The notes below the pieces were generated by a model, which did not search any database, was not told the DNA's origin, and saw only the letters and a program-made list of their open reading frames with translations. From contig JAMWFC010000113.1 of assembly GCA_027475525.1 (NCBI GenBank), positions 682,001 through 746,000 on the forward strand: a stretch of DNA of 64,000 bases, written 5' to 3'. The stretch comes from Macrolepiota albuminosa. Its lineage: Eukaryota > Basidiomycota > Agaricomycetes > Agaricales > Agaricaceae. This document shows, piece by piece, positions 1-11,100 of the stretch. How positions within the stretch are numbered: position 1 is the stretch's first letter; each line of letters opens with the position of its first letter. A program made the translations under genes and the position numbers.

Positions 1-1
1 C

Positions 2-1647
2 GAATCATGGACAGGGCTGAAGGAGTTCCAAGGACTTACTAGTGACGCACCACCTAGGCCTTTTACCTATGATGAATGGAAAAAGGCCATCATTCATTTA
101 TATCCTGGCGCTGAAGAAGCTACGCGTTATACGGTAATGGAAATCCAGAAGCTAGTACAGGACACTTTCGCGGCTGGCATCTATACATTAGGAGCGCTAT
201 CGACTTATTATCGCGATTTCCAGCGGATAGCGAGATGGCTGGTCCAAAATGGGAAGTTATATGGGAACGAGGAGCGCCGTTTGTTTCAACAAGGATTCCC
301 GACTTCGTTATGGACTAAGATTGCGCGACGCTTGGAGATCATTATGCATGACCATCACCCCGAGGAACCATACGACATAGAAAAGGTCTTTGAGGCAGGA
401 AAGTGGGTATTAAAAGGCACGGATACGGGAATACCATTACAGCGACCTGGGGCGGACCACGGAGGAATGGCACCCAAGACAGAATCGCCAGCGACTAGCG
501 CCGCTAATGACCGTAACGGGTACGTCAAGAAGGAGGATTTGGAGAATGCCGTTAGCAATGCAGTCGCTAACGTCATGAATAAACTGGAAACCTTGATCTC
601 GACTAGTCTCTCGGCGCCTAGAAACAACGTACTGACGGGACTTTGCCATTTTTGCGGCGAGGCAGGACATACCATGACCAGGGGTAGGTGCGCTATCCTT
701 GAACAATATCTGCGACAAGGGAAGGCGCGCCGGGGAATGGACGGGAAACTAGTCTTACCTTCGGGCGCTATCATTCCCCTATATCCCGAGCATAAGACGT
801 TCCAGGGACGCATTGACGAGTGGCACCGTCGGAACCCCGGGAACTTAGCGACAGGCAACCTAAATAGCACAACGACCACAGAAGCAGAGGCGACTCCTCA
901 ACAAGCACTAATTCACGAAGTACTCCAGCTAAACGCTATCAGTGACCGACCCACGCTATCCCGCGAGGAAAGGATTGAGACGCTAGAAAAGGAACTGAGG
1001 TCGCTAAAGAATCAGGTCTTCGATGGAGTGGAGATCAAAAAGGGCAAGCAGCCTTTGAAGGATTACAGACCGTCGGGCGCGACGACAGGTCCCACCCCAA
1101 CACCAGCCTCAACCTCTAGCGCTAACGACGAAGTACCAGAAGCCACCAAAGCGCCGGCTGCTCCGGAACCACCGCTACATCCTTACGCTGGACTAGGAGG
1201 CAACTACGCCCCGCCCCTCAATCGTAACTTTGGAGCGCCAGATAAGCCTACGGGGGGATATCGACCCACAGCGCCTATATATGATCTGGAGAAGTCGAAG
1301 TTAGTTTTTGATCGCATCATGCAAAGTCAGGTTACGCTATCGGTAGGAGAGTTGTGCAGCGTGGCGCCAGATGTCAGGAATCAGATGCGTACAGCGGTTA
1401 CCCCTCGACGACGCTATCGGTAGGAGAGTTGTGCAGCGTGGCGCCAGATGTCAGGAATCAGATGCGTACAGCGGTTACCCCTCGACGGAACGTTGCTAAC
1501 AATGTAACGGCGGTGGACGAATGCGACGACGCGCTACCTGGATTCGCGTACATAACGAGACGGTCGCGTCGGAAATCAAAGAAGAGACCGCGCCACCCAA
1601 AGAAGCTACGTCCATTGACCCGGTCGAAACCTACCTCAAATCGCTAA
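2..1647 (+). CDS. Gag-like protein of Ty3/Gypsy element Gy1 (5' end outside window)
   Basis: Structural protein of an LTR retrotransposon. The frame is open from base 2, so the ATG at 137 is probably internal and the true start lies upstream. A zinc knuckle lies at about 644-691: Cys-x2-Cys-x4-His-x6-Cys, two residues longer than the usual x4 spacing before the last Cys. An Ala/Pro/Thr-rich linker follows (1080-1260). A conserved segment ending in Thr-Pro-Arg-Arg at about 1334-1410 is typical of the Gag-protease joint in this clade. A 77-bp duplication (1334/1411) ends the raw frame at 1423; with one copy ignored the frame runs to 1647. Protease coding then continues in another frame, with the switch at about 1545-1560, consistent with loss of one nucleotide or with programmed shifting. 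Expected to form cytoplasmic particles. Confidence 0.85.
1334..1487. repeat. 77-bp tandem duplication 1
   Basis: Exact units 1334-1410 and 1411-1487. Shifts the gag frame. Confidence 0.95.
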
Positions 1648-2171
1648 GATCTAGCGACGATCCCGCCATCTTGACAGTAGCCCAAGACTCTCACGCGATT
1701 CGCTCAATTATGCTGACAGTTGATGGGAAAAGCGAAATAGAGTCGATCGTGGATAGCGGATCCCAAATTATTTCAATGGCTGCCGACGTCGCTAACGAGC
1801 TGGGTATCATTTACGATCCAACGATCATTCTTAACATGCAGAGCGCTAACGGCACGATTGATCGATCCTTGGGGATGGCTCGGAACGTGCCATGCGCTAT
1901 AGGCGATCTAACGTTCTATCTACAAATTCACATACTTAGGTCACCTGCCTACGATTTATTATTAGGAAGGCCCTTCGATGTGCTAGCGCGATCAGTAGTC
2001 AAAACAACGTCCGAGGAGGAAACGACGCTAACTATTAGCGACCCCAATTCTGGAGTCAGAAGAACGGTACCGACATTTCCCCGGGGGAGGTTCCAGAAGC
2101 CTGGACCAAGAAAGCGACCTTACGTTAGTGACGAACCTTGCGAGTGTTTTCCGGCGCCATCGAGGAGATGA
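1521..2171 (+). CDS. Retropepsin domain of Gy1
   Basis: Aspartic protease that matures the retrotransposon polyprotein. The catalytic Asp-Ser-Gly-Ser motif is at about 1751-1762, followed by the flap region and the second conserved block (Leu-Leu-Leu-Gly-Arg-Pro-Phe-Asp) near 1957-1982. The protein works as a dimer, so one DSG per chain is normal. The listed ATG (1521) is only the first Met in this frame; the domain is probably translated as a continuation of gag, whose frame overlaps it from 1521 to 1647. The frame stops with TGA at 2169-2171. There are no internal stops. Confidence 0.85.
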   Translation: MRRRATWIRVHNETVASEIKEETAPPKEATSIDPVETYLKSLRSSDDPAILTVAQDSHAIRSIMLTVDGKSEIESIVDSGSQIISMAADVANELGIIYDPTIILNMQSANGTIDRSLGMARNVPCAIGDLTFYLQIHILRSPAYDLLLGRPFDVLARSVVKTTSEEETTLTISDPNSGVRRTVPTFPRGRFQKPGPRKRPYVSDEPCECFPAPSRR

Positions 2172-2200
2172 GTGATGAGGATCATGGAGATGAAGCGCTT

Positions 2201-2354
2201 GTTTTGGACTATAATCATCGGACTGGGCAAGTAACCCTTATATCATATACCCCTTTAGCCCCTGAGATCTTGAACACGTTTTGGACTATAATCATCGGAC
2301 TGGGCAAGTAACCCTTATATCATATACCCCTTTAGCCCCTGAGATCTTGAACAC
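2201..2354. repeat. 77-bp tandem duplication 2
   Basis: Exact units 2201-2277 and 2278-2354, between the protease and RT frames of Gy1. Confidence 0.95.
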
Positions 2355-2468
2355 TCTACGTCGCTTACTAGCGAAGCTTTATCCTACTTATACCTCACTG
2401 CATCCGATATTACTGAAAATCTTTCGACAGACACTTATTTCGTTTCTTCCCCTGATTCTAAAGAACCT

Positions 2469-4924
2469 TTGATATCCGGTTTCGCTAGAAACCAGAGTTC
2501 CATTTATAATACGTTTGCTAACAACAGTACCCCTAAGCGCAAAGGGGTTCAGGTTAAAAAGAAATACAAGCCAGTAGCGCTTAAAACGAAACCGGTAGCG
2601 AGCGGCGTACCCGAGGAATTTCGCATCGAAAGAAAGATCATTGGAGACCCGTTAGCGACCCTTCCCGAACTTAATCCGAACCCGCCACCCTTTGAACCTA
2701 CTGGACGATTTACGGAAGAACGACGAGCGCTATTCCTTAGCGCCCACGATACAGGCTTTCTATCGACGGCGGAACTAGATGTATTGACCGACATTATGCG
2801 AAAACAAAACGAGGCATTTGCTTGGGAGGATTCCGAACGCGGTAAACTGAGAACTGACTTCTTTCCGCCAGTGGTTATACCAACGATACCTCACGTACCT
2901 TGGACCGAGCATAACCGCCCTATACCGCCGGGTATTGAAGCGGAGGTTTGCCAAATTATTCGTTCCAAAATAGCGGCGGGAGTTTACGAGCCTTCCAATT
3001 CGGCATACCGGTCGCGATGGTTTTGTGTACTGAAGAAAAATGGCAAGCTACGTATAGTTCACAGTCTGGAGCCGCTGAACAAAGTCACGATTCGTCATTC
3101 AGGGGTACCGCCCTTCCCCGATCACGTCGCTGAATCGTTCGCGGGAAGAATATGTGGCGCTACCCTGGATCTGTACGTTGGCTATGACGAGCGCTTGATT
3201 CACCCTTCCTCTCGCGACTTAACTACATTTCAAACGCCATTCGGAGCGCTACGACTGGTTACACTTCCCATGGGGTGGACGAACTCGGTACCCATATTCC
3301 ACGACGACATTACGTTTATTCTACAACCCGAAATACCCCACCATGTGCTTAGTTTTATCGACGATGTTGGCGTTAAGGGCCCAAAAGATTGGCGCCTTGT
3401 AGATGGCAAGCCCGAAGTGCACCCGGAAAATCCTAATATCCGCATGGCGCTATGGGACTTCTTCCAATTGGTCAACCGGGTGCTTCAGCGCATGAAATAT
3501 TGTGGTGGAACGTTCTCAGGACACAAGTTGGTTCTTTGCGCACCACAATTTAAAATTTTGGGGCACGTTTGCACGCCAGAAGGCAGGATCCCTGAGGAGA
3601 GCCGATTAGCGCTTCTAGAGAAGTGGGGAGTCTGCCATAACCTCTCGGAAGTTCGCGCGTTTCTAGGCACGGTAGGCGTGCTGCGCATGTTCATACACCA
3701 TTTTTCACATCGAGCGCACGCGCTAAATCGCTTAACTCGTTCAGGGGTCCCCTTCGAATTCGGACCCGACCAAATTAACGCCCAAAAAGACTTAGTAAAG
3801 GCACTGCAGGAAGCGAAGCCATTGGTACCCATCGATTATACTACATCCGACCCAGTTATACTTGCCGTCGACACCTCTTACATCGCGGTTGGCTTCTTTT
3901 TATGTCAATGTGATAGCGCGAATCGAAAAATCAGACGCTACAATCGCTTCGGATCGATTACCCTTAACGACAGAGAATCGCGCTACAGTCAGCCCAAACT
4001 GGAATTATATGGACTGTTTCGAGCGTTCCAGGCGCTGCGCATGTATCTTATTGGGGTTCGAAACCTGATTGTCGAAGTGGACGCACGCTACATCAAAGGA
4101 ATGCTTCAGAATCCAGACATTCAACCTTCGGCTAGCATGAATCGCTGGGTGGTAGCGATACTAATGTTCCACTTCGAGCTCGTGCATGTCAAAAGTGCGT
4201 TTCATGGACCTGATGGACTATCTAGGCGACCTAGGCAACCGGAGGACGAAGCGCTAGACGAAAGCGATAATGACGTATTTGACGACTGGATTGACCGGCT
4301 GCACGGTTTCATACATATTATTCAATTGCCTATTACGGCCCTTCGCGAAGACCGACCTGTCTCGACCTGGCTACACCCTATCATTCCGTACCAACCTAAT
4401 CCGTATCAGGCTCCATCGACTTTTTACACGGCCAGTATCTATAACGTCGCTAAGCCGCATAATGATCTAAAGATAGTCGAGGAACCAAGACCCTTACGGG
4501 AAGATAGTCGCAACCTTCCATATTCGGTGGTACCTCGTAGCGCCAAGGCTAAGTCAGAAGACCAACGAGTTGATCAGGTTAGGAAATGGTTACAGGATTT
4601 GCGACGACCATCAGACCTTACGGACACGGAATACGCCACATTCATTCGATATGCAACGACTTTCTTTATGGTTGAAAATCGGCTTTGGCGACGAAATAGG
4701 TCTGGCGCGCACAAATTAGTAATCAAGCCCGAGGGCCGCGTCAGGATTTTGCGCGCTATGCATGATGACTTGGGACATCGAGGACTCTACGCGACGCGGG
4801 CGAATTTATTGGAACGTTTTTGGTGGCCTCAAGTTAGCGCCGATATCGCATGGTATATTCGTACTTGTCATCTCTGCCAAATCCAACAGACGCGCCAAGT
4901 CCTTATACCCCCAACCGTAGCGAC
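2469..4924 (+). CDS. Reverse transcriptase-RNase H-integrase zinc domain of Gy1
   Basis: Pol protein of a Ty3/Gypsy element. The order is a basic linker, RT (fingers from about 2880, active site Phe-Ile-Asp-Asp at 3354-3365 in place of the common Tyr-x-Asp-Asp), an RT-proximal RNase H (first Asp in a Val-Asp-Thr-Ser block near 3865, conserved Lys-Leu-Glu-Leu-Tyr block near 3998, further Asp near 4080) and the integrase HHCC zinc domain (His-x-His then Cys-x2-Cys, about 4760-4878). The whole stretch has no internal stop, which suggests a young element. ATG at 2469 is the first in frame; in related elements pol often starts in its own frame, so this start is plausible but unproven. The frame passes into a 77-bp duplication (4848/4925) and leaves the integrase core in another frame. 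Confidence 0.9.
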
Positions 4925-5001
4925 GCATGGTATATTCGTACTTGTCATCTCTGCCAAATCCAACAGACGCGCCAAGTCCTTATACCCCCAACCGTAGCGA
5001 C
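4848..5001. repeat. 77-bp tandem duplication 3
   Basis: Exact units 4848-4924 and 4925-5001. Repeats the second half of the integrase HHCC domain. Confidence 0.95.
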
Positions 5002-6000
5002 CCAGCACCCTTGTTCGGAAAGATATATATCGACACTATGCACATGCCCAAGTCGGGACGCTACAAGTACATTATCCAGGGAAGGTGTTCTTTGGTACAT
5101 TGGCCGGAGTTCCGTATGCTCCAGCGGGAAAATACCGATGCTATAGCTAAGTGGCTCTTCGAAGATGTTATTTGCAGATGGGGAGCCCTTCACGAGATTG
5201 TTACAGACAACGGAGCGCCGATAGTTAAGGCGCTTACCTACCTCGCTAAGAAATACAACATACAGCATATTCGGATCTCAGGATACAATAAACGTGCTAA
5301 CGGTATAGTGGAAAGGCCACATTTTGACGTACGACAGGCGCTATTTAAGGCGGTAGACGGCGACGAAAGTCGCTGGAGCGAAGCGACTTATTCGGTCTTT
5401 TGGTCTGAACGGGTTACCGTACGGAAGAGGATGGGCTGCTCTCCCTACTACGCGGCGACTGGCACCCATCCCTTGCTTCCAGCAGACGTTGTGGAGGCAA
5501 CATACCTACAACCACCACCTAACTCAATCCTGTCCTCTACCGACCTTATTGCTAGGCGCGCTATTGACTTACAACGACGCATGGAGGATCTAGAGCGCCT
5601 ACACGAGGTGGTATTTCAAGCTAGACGACAAGCCGCACTACGATTTGAAAGCGAGCATAGCGCTACTATTCGGGACTACAATTTTACAGCTGGCGCCTTA
5701 GTGCTAATGCGCAACTCGAAAATCGAAGTCACCCATAACAAAAAGATGCGACCTCGATACCTAGGGCCCCTCATAGTAGTTTCCCGCAATAGGGGAGGAG
5801 CCTACGTACTCTGCGAGCTGGACGGCTCGGTTTTGCATCGACCGGTAGCGGCGTTTCGACTCATTCCCTACTTAGCGCGTGAACGCATTCCACTACCTTT
5901 GCCGGCGCTAGACATTGACACGGCCAAACTGCGAGAGCTTGAAGAGACTGAGTTGGTGGACGATGACGAAATCACCCCTGATGACGAAGAGGAACAATGA
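4998..6000 (+). CDS. Integrase catalytic core and C-terminal domain of Gy1
   Basis: DDE integrase that inserts element DNA into the genome. The triad is visible: Asp in Tyr-Ile-Asp-Thr (about 5032), Asp in Val-Thr-Asp-Asn-Gly (about 5206) and Glu in Gly-Ile-Val-Glu-Arg (about 5305). A GPY-like C-terminal part follows (Tyr-Leu-Gly-Pro near 5760), then an acidic tail ending at TGA 5998-6000. Even after one 77-bp copy is ignored, the core is out of frame with the HHCC domain; one missing C near 4999-5003 would explain this. Otherwise open, so the element is either recently broken or carries a sequencing error. No chromodomain is visible, unlike the chromovirus at 43-49 kb. Confidence 0.85.
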
Positions 6001-6240
6001 AAAACCACGGAAAACGAGGCGCCAGCAGTTAGCGCCCCCTGCTACGAACTTAAAACATGCGCCAGTAATCATAAAAAGAGTGCATAACTGGGCGGTACTA
6101 ATACATGCGGCACTACTAAACTATACATGACTACGAAAGTTAAGACAACGACGACGACCGCCGACGAGGGCCTTTGACTCGCTCCTTGTGTCGCCTATAG
6201 GCGGGAGGAGCACCGGAAGGGGGACGAATGGCAGCGTTAG

Positions 6241-6394
6241 GCGGAGCGGGAGGAGCGACTGGAGGAGGAGGTACGGGAGCGCGAGGAGGAGGCACGGGAA
6301 GGGCGATTGTAGGTGGAGCGGAGCGGGAGGAGCGACTGGAGGAGGAGGTACGGGAGCGCGAGGAGGAGGCACGGGAAGGGCGATTGTAGGTGGA
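6241..6394. repeat. 77-bp tandem duplication 4
   Basis: Exact units 6241-6317 and 6318-6394, inside the GC-rich low-complexity patch. Confidence 0.95.
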
Positions 6395-6514
6395 GCGCGG
6401 GAAGGACCCGGGGAGCGGCGGGACGAGTAGGGGACGAGTACCACCCGGCCTCGTCCAAGCGACGCTCTAAAGCGGTGAAAGGAACGATTACGCGGTCGAG
6501 CACGGCTCTACTAG

Positions 6515-6668
6515 CGCTAAGGTTGACAAGAACCGGAAGAGGGAGCCAGGAAAGGCTCTAGAAGAGGACAGGGAGTTAGCTAACCAAAGCTCGCTAAGGT
6601 TGACAAGAACCGGAAGAGGGAGCCAGGAAAGGCTCTAGAAGAGGACAGGGAGTTAGCTAACCAAAGCT
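6515..6668. repeat. 77-bp tandem duplication 5
   Basis: Exact units 6515-6591 and 6592-6668. Confidence 0.95.
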
Positions 6669-6729
6669 AGGCAAAAAGGGGTATAGGTACTAACCAAACC
6701 CCCGGTCTCGCGGAGAAGACTATGAAGGC

Positions 6730-7014
6730 TCAACGCGGTACCAGTAATGGTCTGCTCCTACGACACGCATAAGTATTACCTAGAGCATGCGCTAATAAAG
6801 GGTTTACGGTGACTAGGGCCGGGTCCGTATCTATCTCCCATTCGGCGGAGGCCGCTAGCAGGATCCGGTATCGGCGCACAAGGGTCAATATGTTGCTGTT
6901 CTCTTGCGGAAAGCCGCCGTCAGGCATTAACGCGAGGAAGCGCTCGAGGCGATCTAGGATGAGAGGCCGGTGAACGAGTACGGGGTCATCAAGAAGGAGG
7001 GAAGGTTCTGGCAT
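6730..7014 (-). CDS. Possible exon of an antisense Gy1 ORF, unknown
   Basis: A 94-codon open frame opposite to gag-pol. Not recognised. It has a central Leu/Arg-rich helix-like part and no low complexity. It could be an exon of a second antisense gene or a chance frame. Confidence 0.25.
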   Translation of the reverse strand: MPEPSLLLDDPVLVHRPLILDRLERFLALMPDGGFPQENSNILTLVRRYRILLAASAEWEIDTDPALVTVNPLLAHALGNTYACRRSRPLLVPR

Positions 7015-7223
7015 GATATGATGCTAACCGGGTTAACAGCGCCAGAACCCATAAAATACCTCAAGCTACGTGCAGGGTCGCGGATACTTGGGAACTCTTA
7101 CATGCGCAAAACAATCATGAGGGGGGGGGGAGGCAGTGATGCATTTCATTTAACTACGACAAAAAGAAATCAACTAGCCAAAGTCTGTCAGCCCGGTGGC
7201 GCCACGGAAAAGAAGGAGCCGAC

Positions 7224-7829
7224 TTACATAAACAACATGGGAGACGGATGAGCATCAAGGCCCGGGCAGAAGGAGAGGCCTGGGAGGCCTCCAGCCTTCA
7301 GCAGGACCACGAAAAAGCCGGCCACCGGTAGACGAGCGAGGCGCCTGGCGGAGCGACGCGTTAGACGGAAGAAAAGAGGTAATAAAATGACAAACCAGGT
7401 AGTGACTCTCCTCCAGCAGCAGCTCAAGACGTTCTTTCGTTTCCTTGGTCGCGATTTGCTTGATTTGGAGACTATCAGAAGAGAAGGAGGGCGAAAAAGG
7501 CAATAGCGCACCTGAAAAATCCGACTCCAGTTTTTCTCCATACCGAAACGGGTCAACGGCAGGTCATCGTGCCAGATCTCACAAGCTACACGAAGTAGCT
7601 GGCAGCGACGGCCTAATTCAACAACTCCGTCGGTCAGTCCGGGTACGCCAACCGCTGGGTAGTGGTGGAAGAACAAGGTAGCGCGTTCCAGGAAAGTGGG
7701 GGGATCAATTACGACGTGAGCACGATCACAACGGGCAGTCCACACGATGCCGGTTGGGCTTTCCATCGCGAAGACTGATGAGATGCTGTCGAGGCATGGG
7801 CAATTTATAGGACTCGGACGGTGTTTCAA
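7224..7829 (-). CDS. Possible antisense Gy1 ORF, unknown
   Basis: A 201-codon frame on the strand opposite gag-pol. The first ~110 residues look protein-like (mixed polar and aromatic, several Cys and Trp); the rest is Arg/Leu-rich. A 40-nt candidate intron (GT at about 7508, AG at about 7469) would lead into a helical frame containing a Lys-Glu-Thr-Lys-Glu-Arg run, but phases fit only one upstream frame. No family recognised. Confidence 0.3.
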   Translation of the reverse strand: MKHRPSPINCPCLDSISSVFAMESPTGIVWTARCDRAHVVIDPPTFLERATLFFHHYPAVGVPGLTDGVVELGRRCQLLRVACEIWHDDLPLTRFGMEKNWSRIFQVRYCLFRPPSLLIVSKSSKSRPRKRKNVLSCCWRRVTTWFVILLPLFFRLTRRSARRLARLPVAGFFVVLLKAGGLPGLSFCPGLDAHPSPMLFM

Positions 7830-7954
7830 CTAGCGACAGCGTGGGAGGGCACTTCTCAAGGGGCTTGGACCCTGACGCAATTTATAGGACTCGGACGGTG
7901 TTTCAACTAGCGACAGCGTGGGAGGGCACTTCTCAAGGGGCTTGGACCCTGACG
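7801..7954. repeat. 77-bp tandem duplication 6
   Basis: Exact units 7801-7877 and 7878-7954. Confidence 0.95.
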
Positions 7955-8368
7955 CGGACACGAACAATAGGATGCGCTGGAAACCATTTTAGGTCGCACA
8001 AAGAGGGAATTAACCTTCAAGATATAGCGCTTATAGCCACCATCACCGAATAAACACAAGCGATCAGTGGCACTCTATTTCTTATACATTAAAATTTCTT
8101 GCATGAATCGACTTATTTTTCTACAGACGATACCTATTTCTTCCTAGGCTGGCGCGATATTGGCTATTGGGTCGCGCTGGTAATAGGGGTTTTTACGCCA
8201 TGATGATTTACTGAGCGTTTCCCCTTTTTCTTACTTTGTATTTTGATTACTTACAAACTGACGATTTCGAAACAAGGGGAGGGGAGCGTTTATTTTGGTA
8301 TGGCTATCACAGACTACGTATCAAAATTTTCAAAGTCCACAAAAATTCGAAGCGCTACGGGCCGGCGA

Positions 8369-10955
8369 CTACGCATCAGACGCGGAGGGAGCGGGATCAC
8401 CCAATGGAAGCAAGTCCCCGTCCTGAATGGCGTTACTCGCTTGCCACTCAAGCGCATCAGTGATGTCGTCATGGAGCTCAAGCAGGAGGAGCTCACGGCG
8501 CGCTAAGGTGGAGACACGAGGACGGAGGAGGGCGAGTTCGCTACCGACGGCGTCGGTCGCGTCCTCAATCTGGCGAAGTTGTTGATGGAGATCGGCGGCA
8601 GGACGAAGGGGAGTGACAGGATAAGAAAACTCATCCCCAAGCCAAGGATAGGCGTCGCCGGAAACGCGCATGGCGGGGGGAGGAGTCCAAAAAGGATCGA
8701 ACTTAGCGAAGGTCAGCGGAGAGATGAACCAACTAGGAAATGCAGACTTACTCGAACGGTTACGGGAGCACGGGGGGTCCATTCATGGCGCTCATCGCCT
8801 GGGGACAAACTAGGAAATGCAGACTTACTCGAACGGTTACGGGAGCACGGGGGGTCCATTCATGGCGCTCATCGCCTGGGAGATGGCCCTAGCGGAAGAA
8901 AGGCGGATGCCGTAGGAAGGCAAGTACCTCCAGCGGCGGCGGCGCTCGCCCTGAGCTACTAGGGTCCCTTCGGACTCAGGCGCAGTAGAGGACTCGCGAG
9001 TACTGGGGAAGGAGGAGAGGCTACGAGGAGGGGTAAGAGATGGTGTAATAGGAAGGGCGACGGGGGAGGCGCTAGCCGCGACAGGCTCGGGAGCAGGGGT
9101 AGCGCCGGCAACAGACATTACGACATCTTCGGCGGGAGGGATATTCACGACAACCGGAAGCGAAGGAGTAGGGGACCTAGCGACAAAGAAGTTAGCACCG
9201 CCTGGCGAGGAAAACCCGAAGACTACGCACTGATTACCACTGGGGCCACTCTGATAAGGGTTAGCGGCGAAAGGGGGAGTAATGCGAAGCAGAAGAGCGC
9301 GTACCGCCAACAGCGCATCGGTGTCGACTACAGGCCCAGCCTCATCGTCATCCTCGCCCTCAGCGTCCCTCTCGGTATCCTCGCCTTCATCAGTGGACGA
9401 CTCGGTAGAGGACAAGACCACGGGAGTAGCAGGCGCTAGCTCCCGGCGCTTACCGGGACTCTTGCTAGGAGAGGCGACAATAGGCTTACGCTTCGAAGGG
9501 ACGGGACGACGGGGAGAACGGGCAAAGGGGGCAGTCACGGTAGTACCATCTTGGGTGATGGGAAGCGCTAGGCTTGCAGCGCTAATCACAGTGGGCTGAT
9601 GAGTAGCGGCCAAATCGCGTTGCTGCAACACAAAGGCCTGGGCGTTACGAACTAAGACTGCGCGCTCGTAATTGCGCTGCATGATAGCGTCCCTACCACG
9701 TTCGCGAGTACGAATCCCATTGAAGGCACAGCCCCGTTTCAACGCATCGCAACGGTAGCAGGGAAGAGAGGCGGTAGGAAACCAGCAACCCTCAGGATCG
9801 TTTTCAGACCAGCATTTATCGCACTGGGAAAGAAGTTAGCGACGTCATCAAACTTTCAGGGACAAACATGCACTTACCGCACCAATCTTCGCCCTAAAGG
9901 CGCGGCGCTCCACGGGTGCCACCGTAACCTTCTTCTTAGCGCCGAGCACTTGGACACCAGCCGGGAGGCCGGTATCAATGACGGTAGTATCGCGACGAAG
10001 GCGCAGCAAATCGCGAAGCTCCGCATCGGTAAACATAGTTTGGTTGGGCGCCTAAGGAGGGCTCGATCAGGCGCTAGAGACAAGCGATCTTAAAAGGAAA
10101 CACTTACGACATACAGAGGGGCCACACGGGCAGGGAGATTGACCTAAGAAGCAGAGTGAGTAGAAGAACTAGAGGCAAGAAGACAAGGACGCACGGTACG
10201 TTTGGGAGGACTAGCGAGAGTAGGGGGCGCGCGATTAATAACGACGGCGAAGTTACAGGGGGGAAGGCGAGAAATAGTATGGGTAGGTCCGGGCCGGGGC
10301 TCACTGGCGGTAACGGCAATCCGTTTGATGGCCGAGTGAGGAGGCGCAGTACGAGTGGGAGAAGCGACGATGGGCGCAGGGCGAGCGGGAGAAGCATCGC
10401 CACGAAAAGGACTACCAAGAACGGGAGGAGGCAGAATGGAAACAGGAGCAGCAGGAGCGGCCGGAACGGAAGGAACGGTAGAGGCCGACGGGGCACTAGG
10501 AAGACTTGCGACGGTGGGCGACGTAGCAACCGACTACTCAGGGTTAACACGGAAAATGTGAGGAAGAAAAGGAAGGAACTCACCTCGCCAACCTCGGTAC
10601 TAGCCAGCAGGGCGTCGATCTCGTCGGATAGAGAAGGAGCCTAGTATGGGCGCTGAACCTTAGCGCCACGAACCTAAAATCAAACCTAAAAACTTACGAA
10701 CAAGTCCGCGAACGGTAGCAACCAATCGGCACCCTCATATTCACGGTACCGAGCCATGCACCATTCACGAACCTCGACGCCCCGCGCCCAGGAACTGTCA
10801 GAGCCGCGGACCACGAGCCAGCGCCGATAGAGTTGCATAATGCCAGGGACGGTTTGTGGCGCATCGGCGGGACCGACAGACTTAGCGCGATCGAATAAAT
10901 AAGAGGCTTTAGCCAGGAAATTGCGAAGAGCAGAGGCATCGAAAGGAGTGGACAT
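8369..10955 (-). CDS. Antisense zinc-cluster accessory gene of Gy1 (spliced)
   Basis: A multi-exon gene on the strand opposite gag-pol, between pol and the 3' LTR. Start ATG 10955; GT-AG introns at about 10697-10641, 10583-10534, a Pro/Ser-rich exon, then introns near 10109-10050 and 9887-9835. The last-but-one exon opens with a Cys cluster (about 9834-9730): Cys-x2-Cys-x8-Cys then Cys-x2-Cys-x6-Cys, resembling a Zn2Cys6 binuclear cluster. It is followed by basic Ser-Lys-Arg-Lys-Pro and Pro-Gly-Lys-Arg-Arg motifs (possible nuclear localisation signals), an acidic Ser/Glu/Asp run and Pro/Ala-rich sequence. A last exon (about 8695-8369) is helical. The 8731/8808 duplication disturbs the last intron. 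No stops interrupt the exons I could join, so it looks intact. Nuclear DNA binding is inferred, not shown. Confidence 0.7.
8731..8884. repeat. 77-bp tandem duplication 7
   Basis: Exact units 8731-8807 and 8808-8884, at the last intron of the antisense zinc-cluster gene. Confidence 0.95.
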
Positions 10956-11088
10956 GTTGGAAAGATGGGAAGGAAAACACGAGAAGGTAAAGGGCTAAAA
11001 ACGATTTTATAAGGCGCCGGCGGCATTCTACGGACCGTAGCGCAGTCAAATTAATGACGGCGTTTGACTGAGGACAGTCAATTTTTCA

Positions 11089-11100
11089 GTTGGGGGGAGA
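11089..11100 (+). other. Polypurine tract of Gy1
   Basis: A G-rich purine run (GGGGGGAGA) directly before a TGATAG sequence that starts the proposed 3' LTR. This is the normal primer site for plus-strand DNA synthesis, and it confirms that Gy1 runs left to right. Confidence 0.65.

Larger units (their letters stand above)
6001..8368. other. Gy1 segment between pol and the antisense gene
   Basis: No recognised domain. It holds a GC-rich low-complexity patch (about 6190-6430, GGAGGA-type) and two candidate minus-strand coding stretches at 7829-7224 and 7014-6730. These look more protein-like than chance: the 7014-6730 frame has even residue use, and the 7480-7390 segment is a Lys/Glu/Leu helix. 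They may be exons of a second antisense gene of Gy1, but I could not connect them into one frame. The stretch 8054-8300 is AT-richer and apparently non-coding. Three 77-bp duplications fall here. Confidence 0.5.

Noticed and set aside
6188..6561. Gly/Arg-rich frames suggesting an RGG protein
   Set aside because: Low-complexity GGAGGA sequence doubled by a 77-bp duplication; all frames look alike.
9282..9599. 105-aa Ser/Ala-rich plus-strand frame
   Set aside because: Shadow of the acidic, Ser-rich exon of the zinc-cluster gene on the other strand.
10104..10583. 159-aa Leu/Pro-rich minus-strand frame that looks like a membrane protein
   Set aside because: It is the wrong frame of the Pro/Ser-rich exon of the antisense zinc-cluster gene; the correct frame joins the neighbouring exons in phase.
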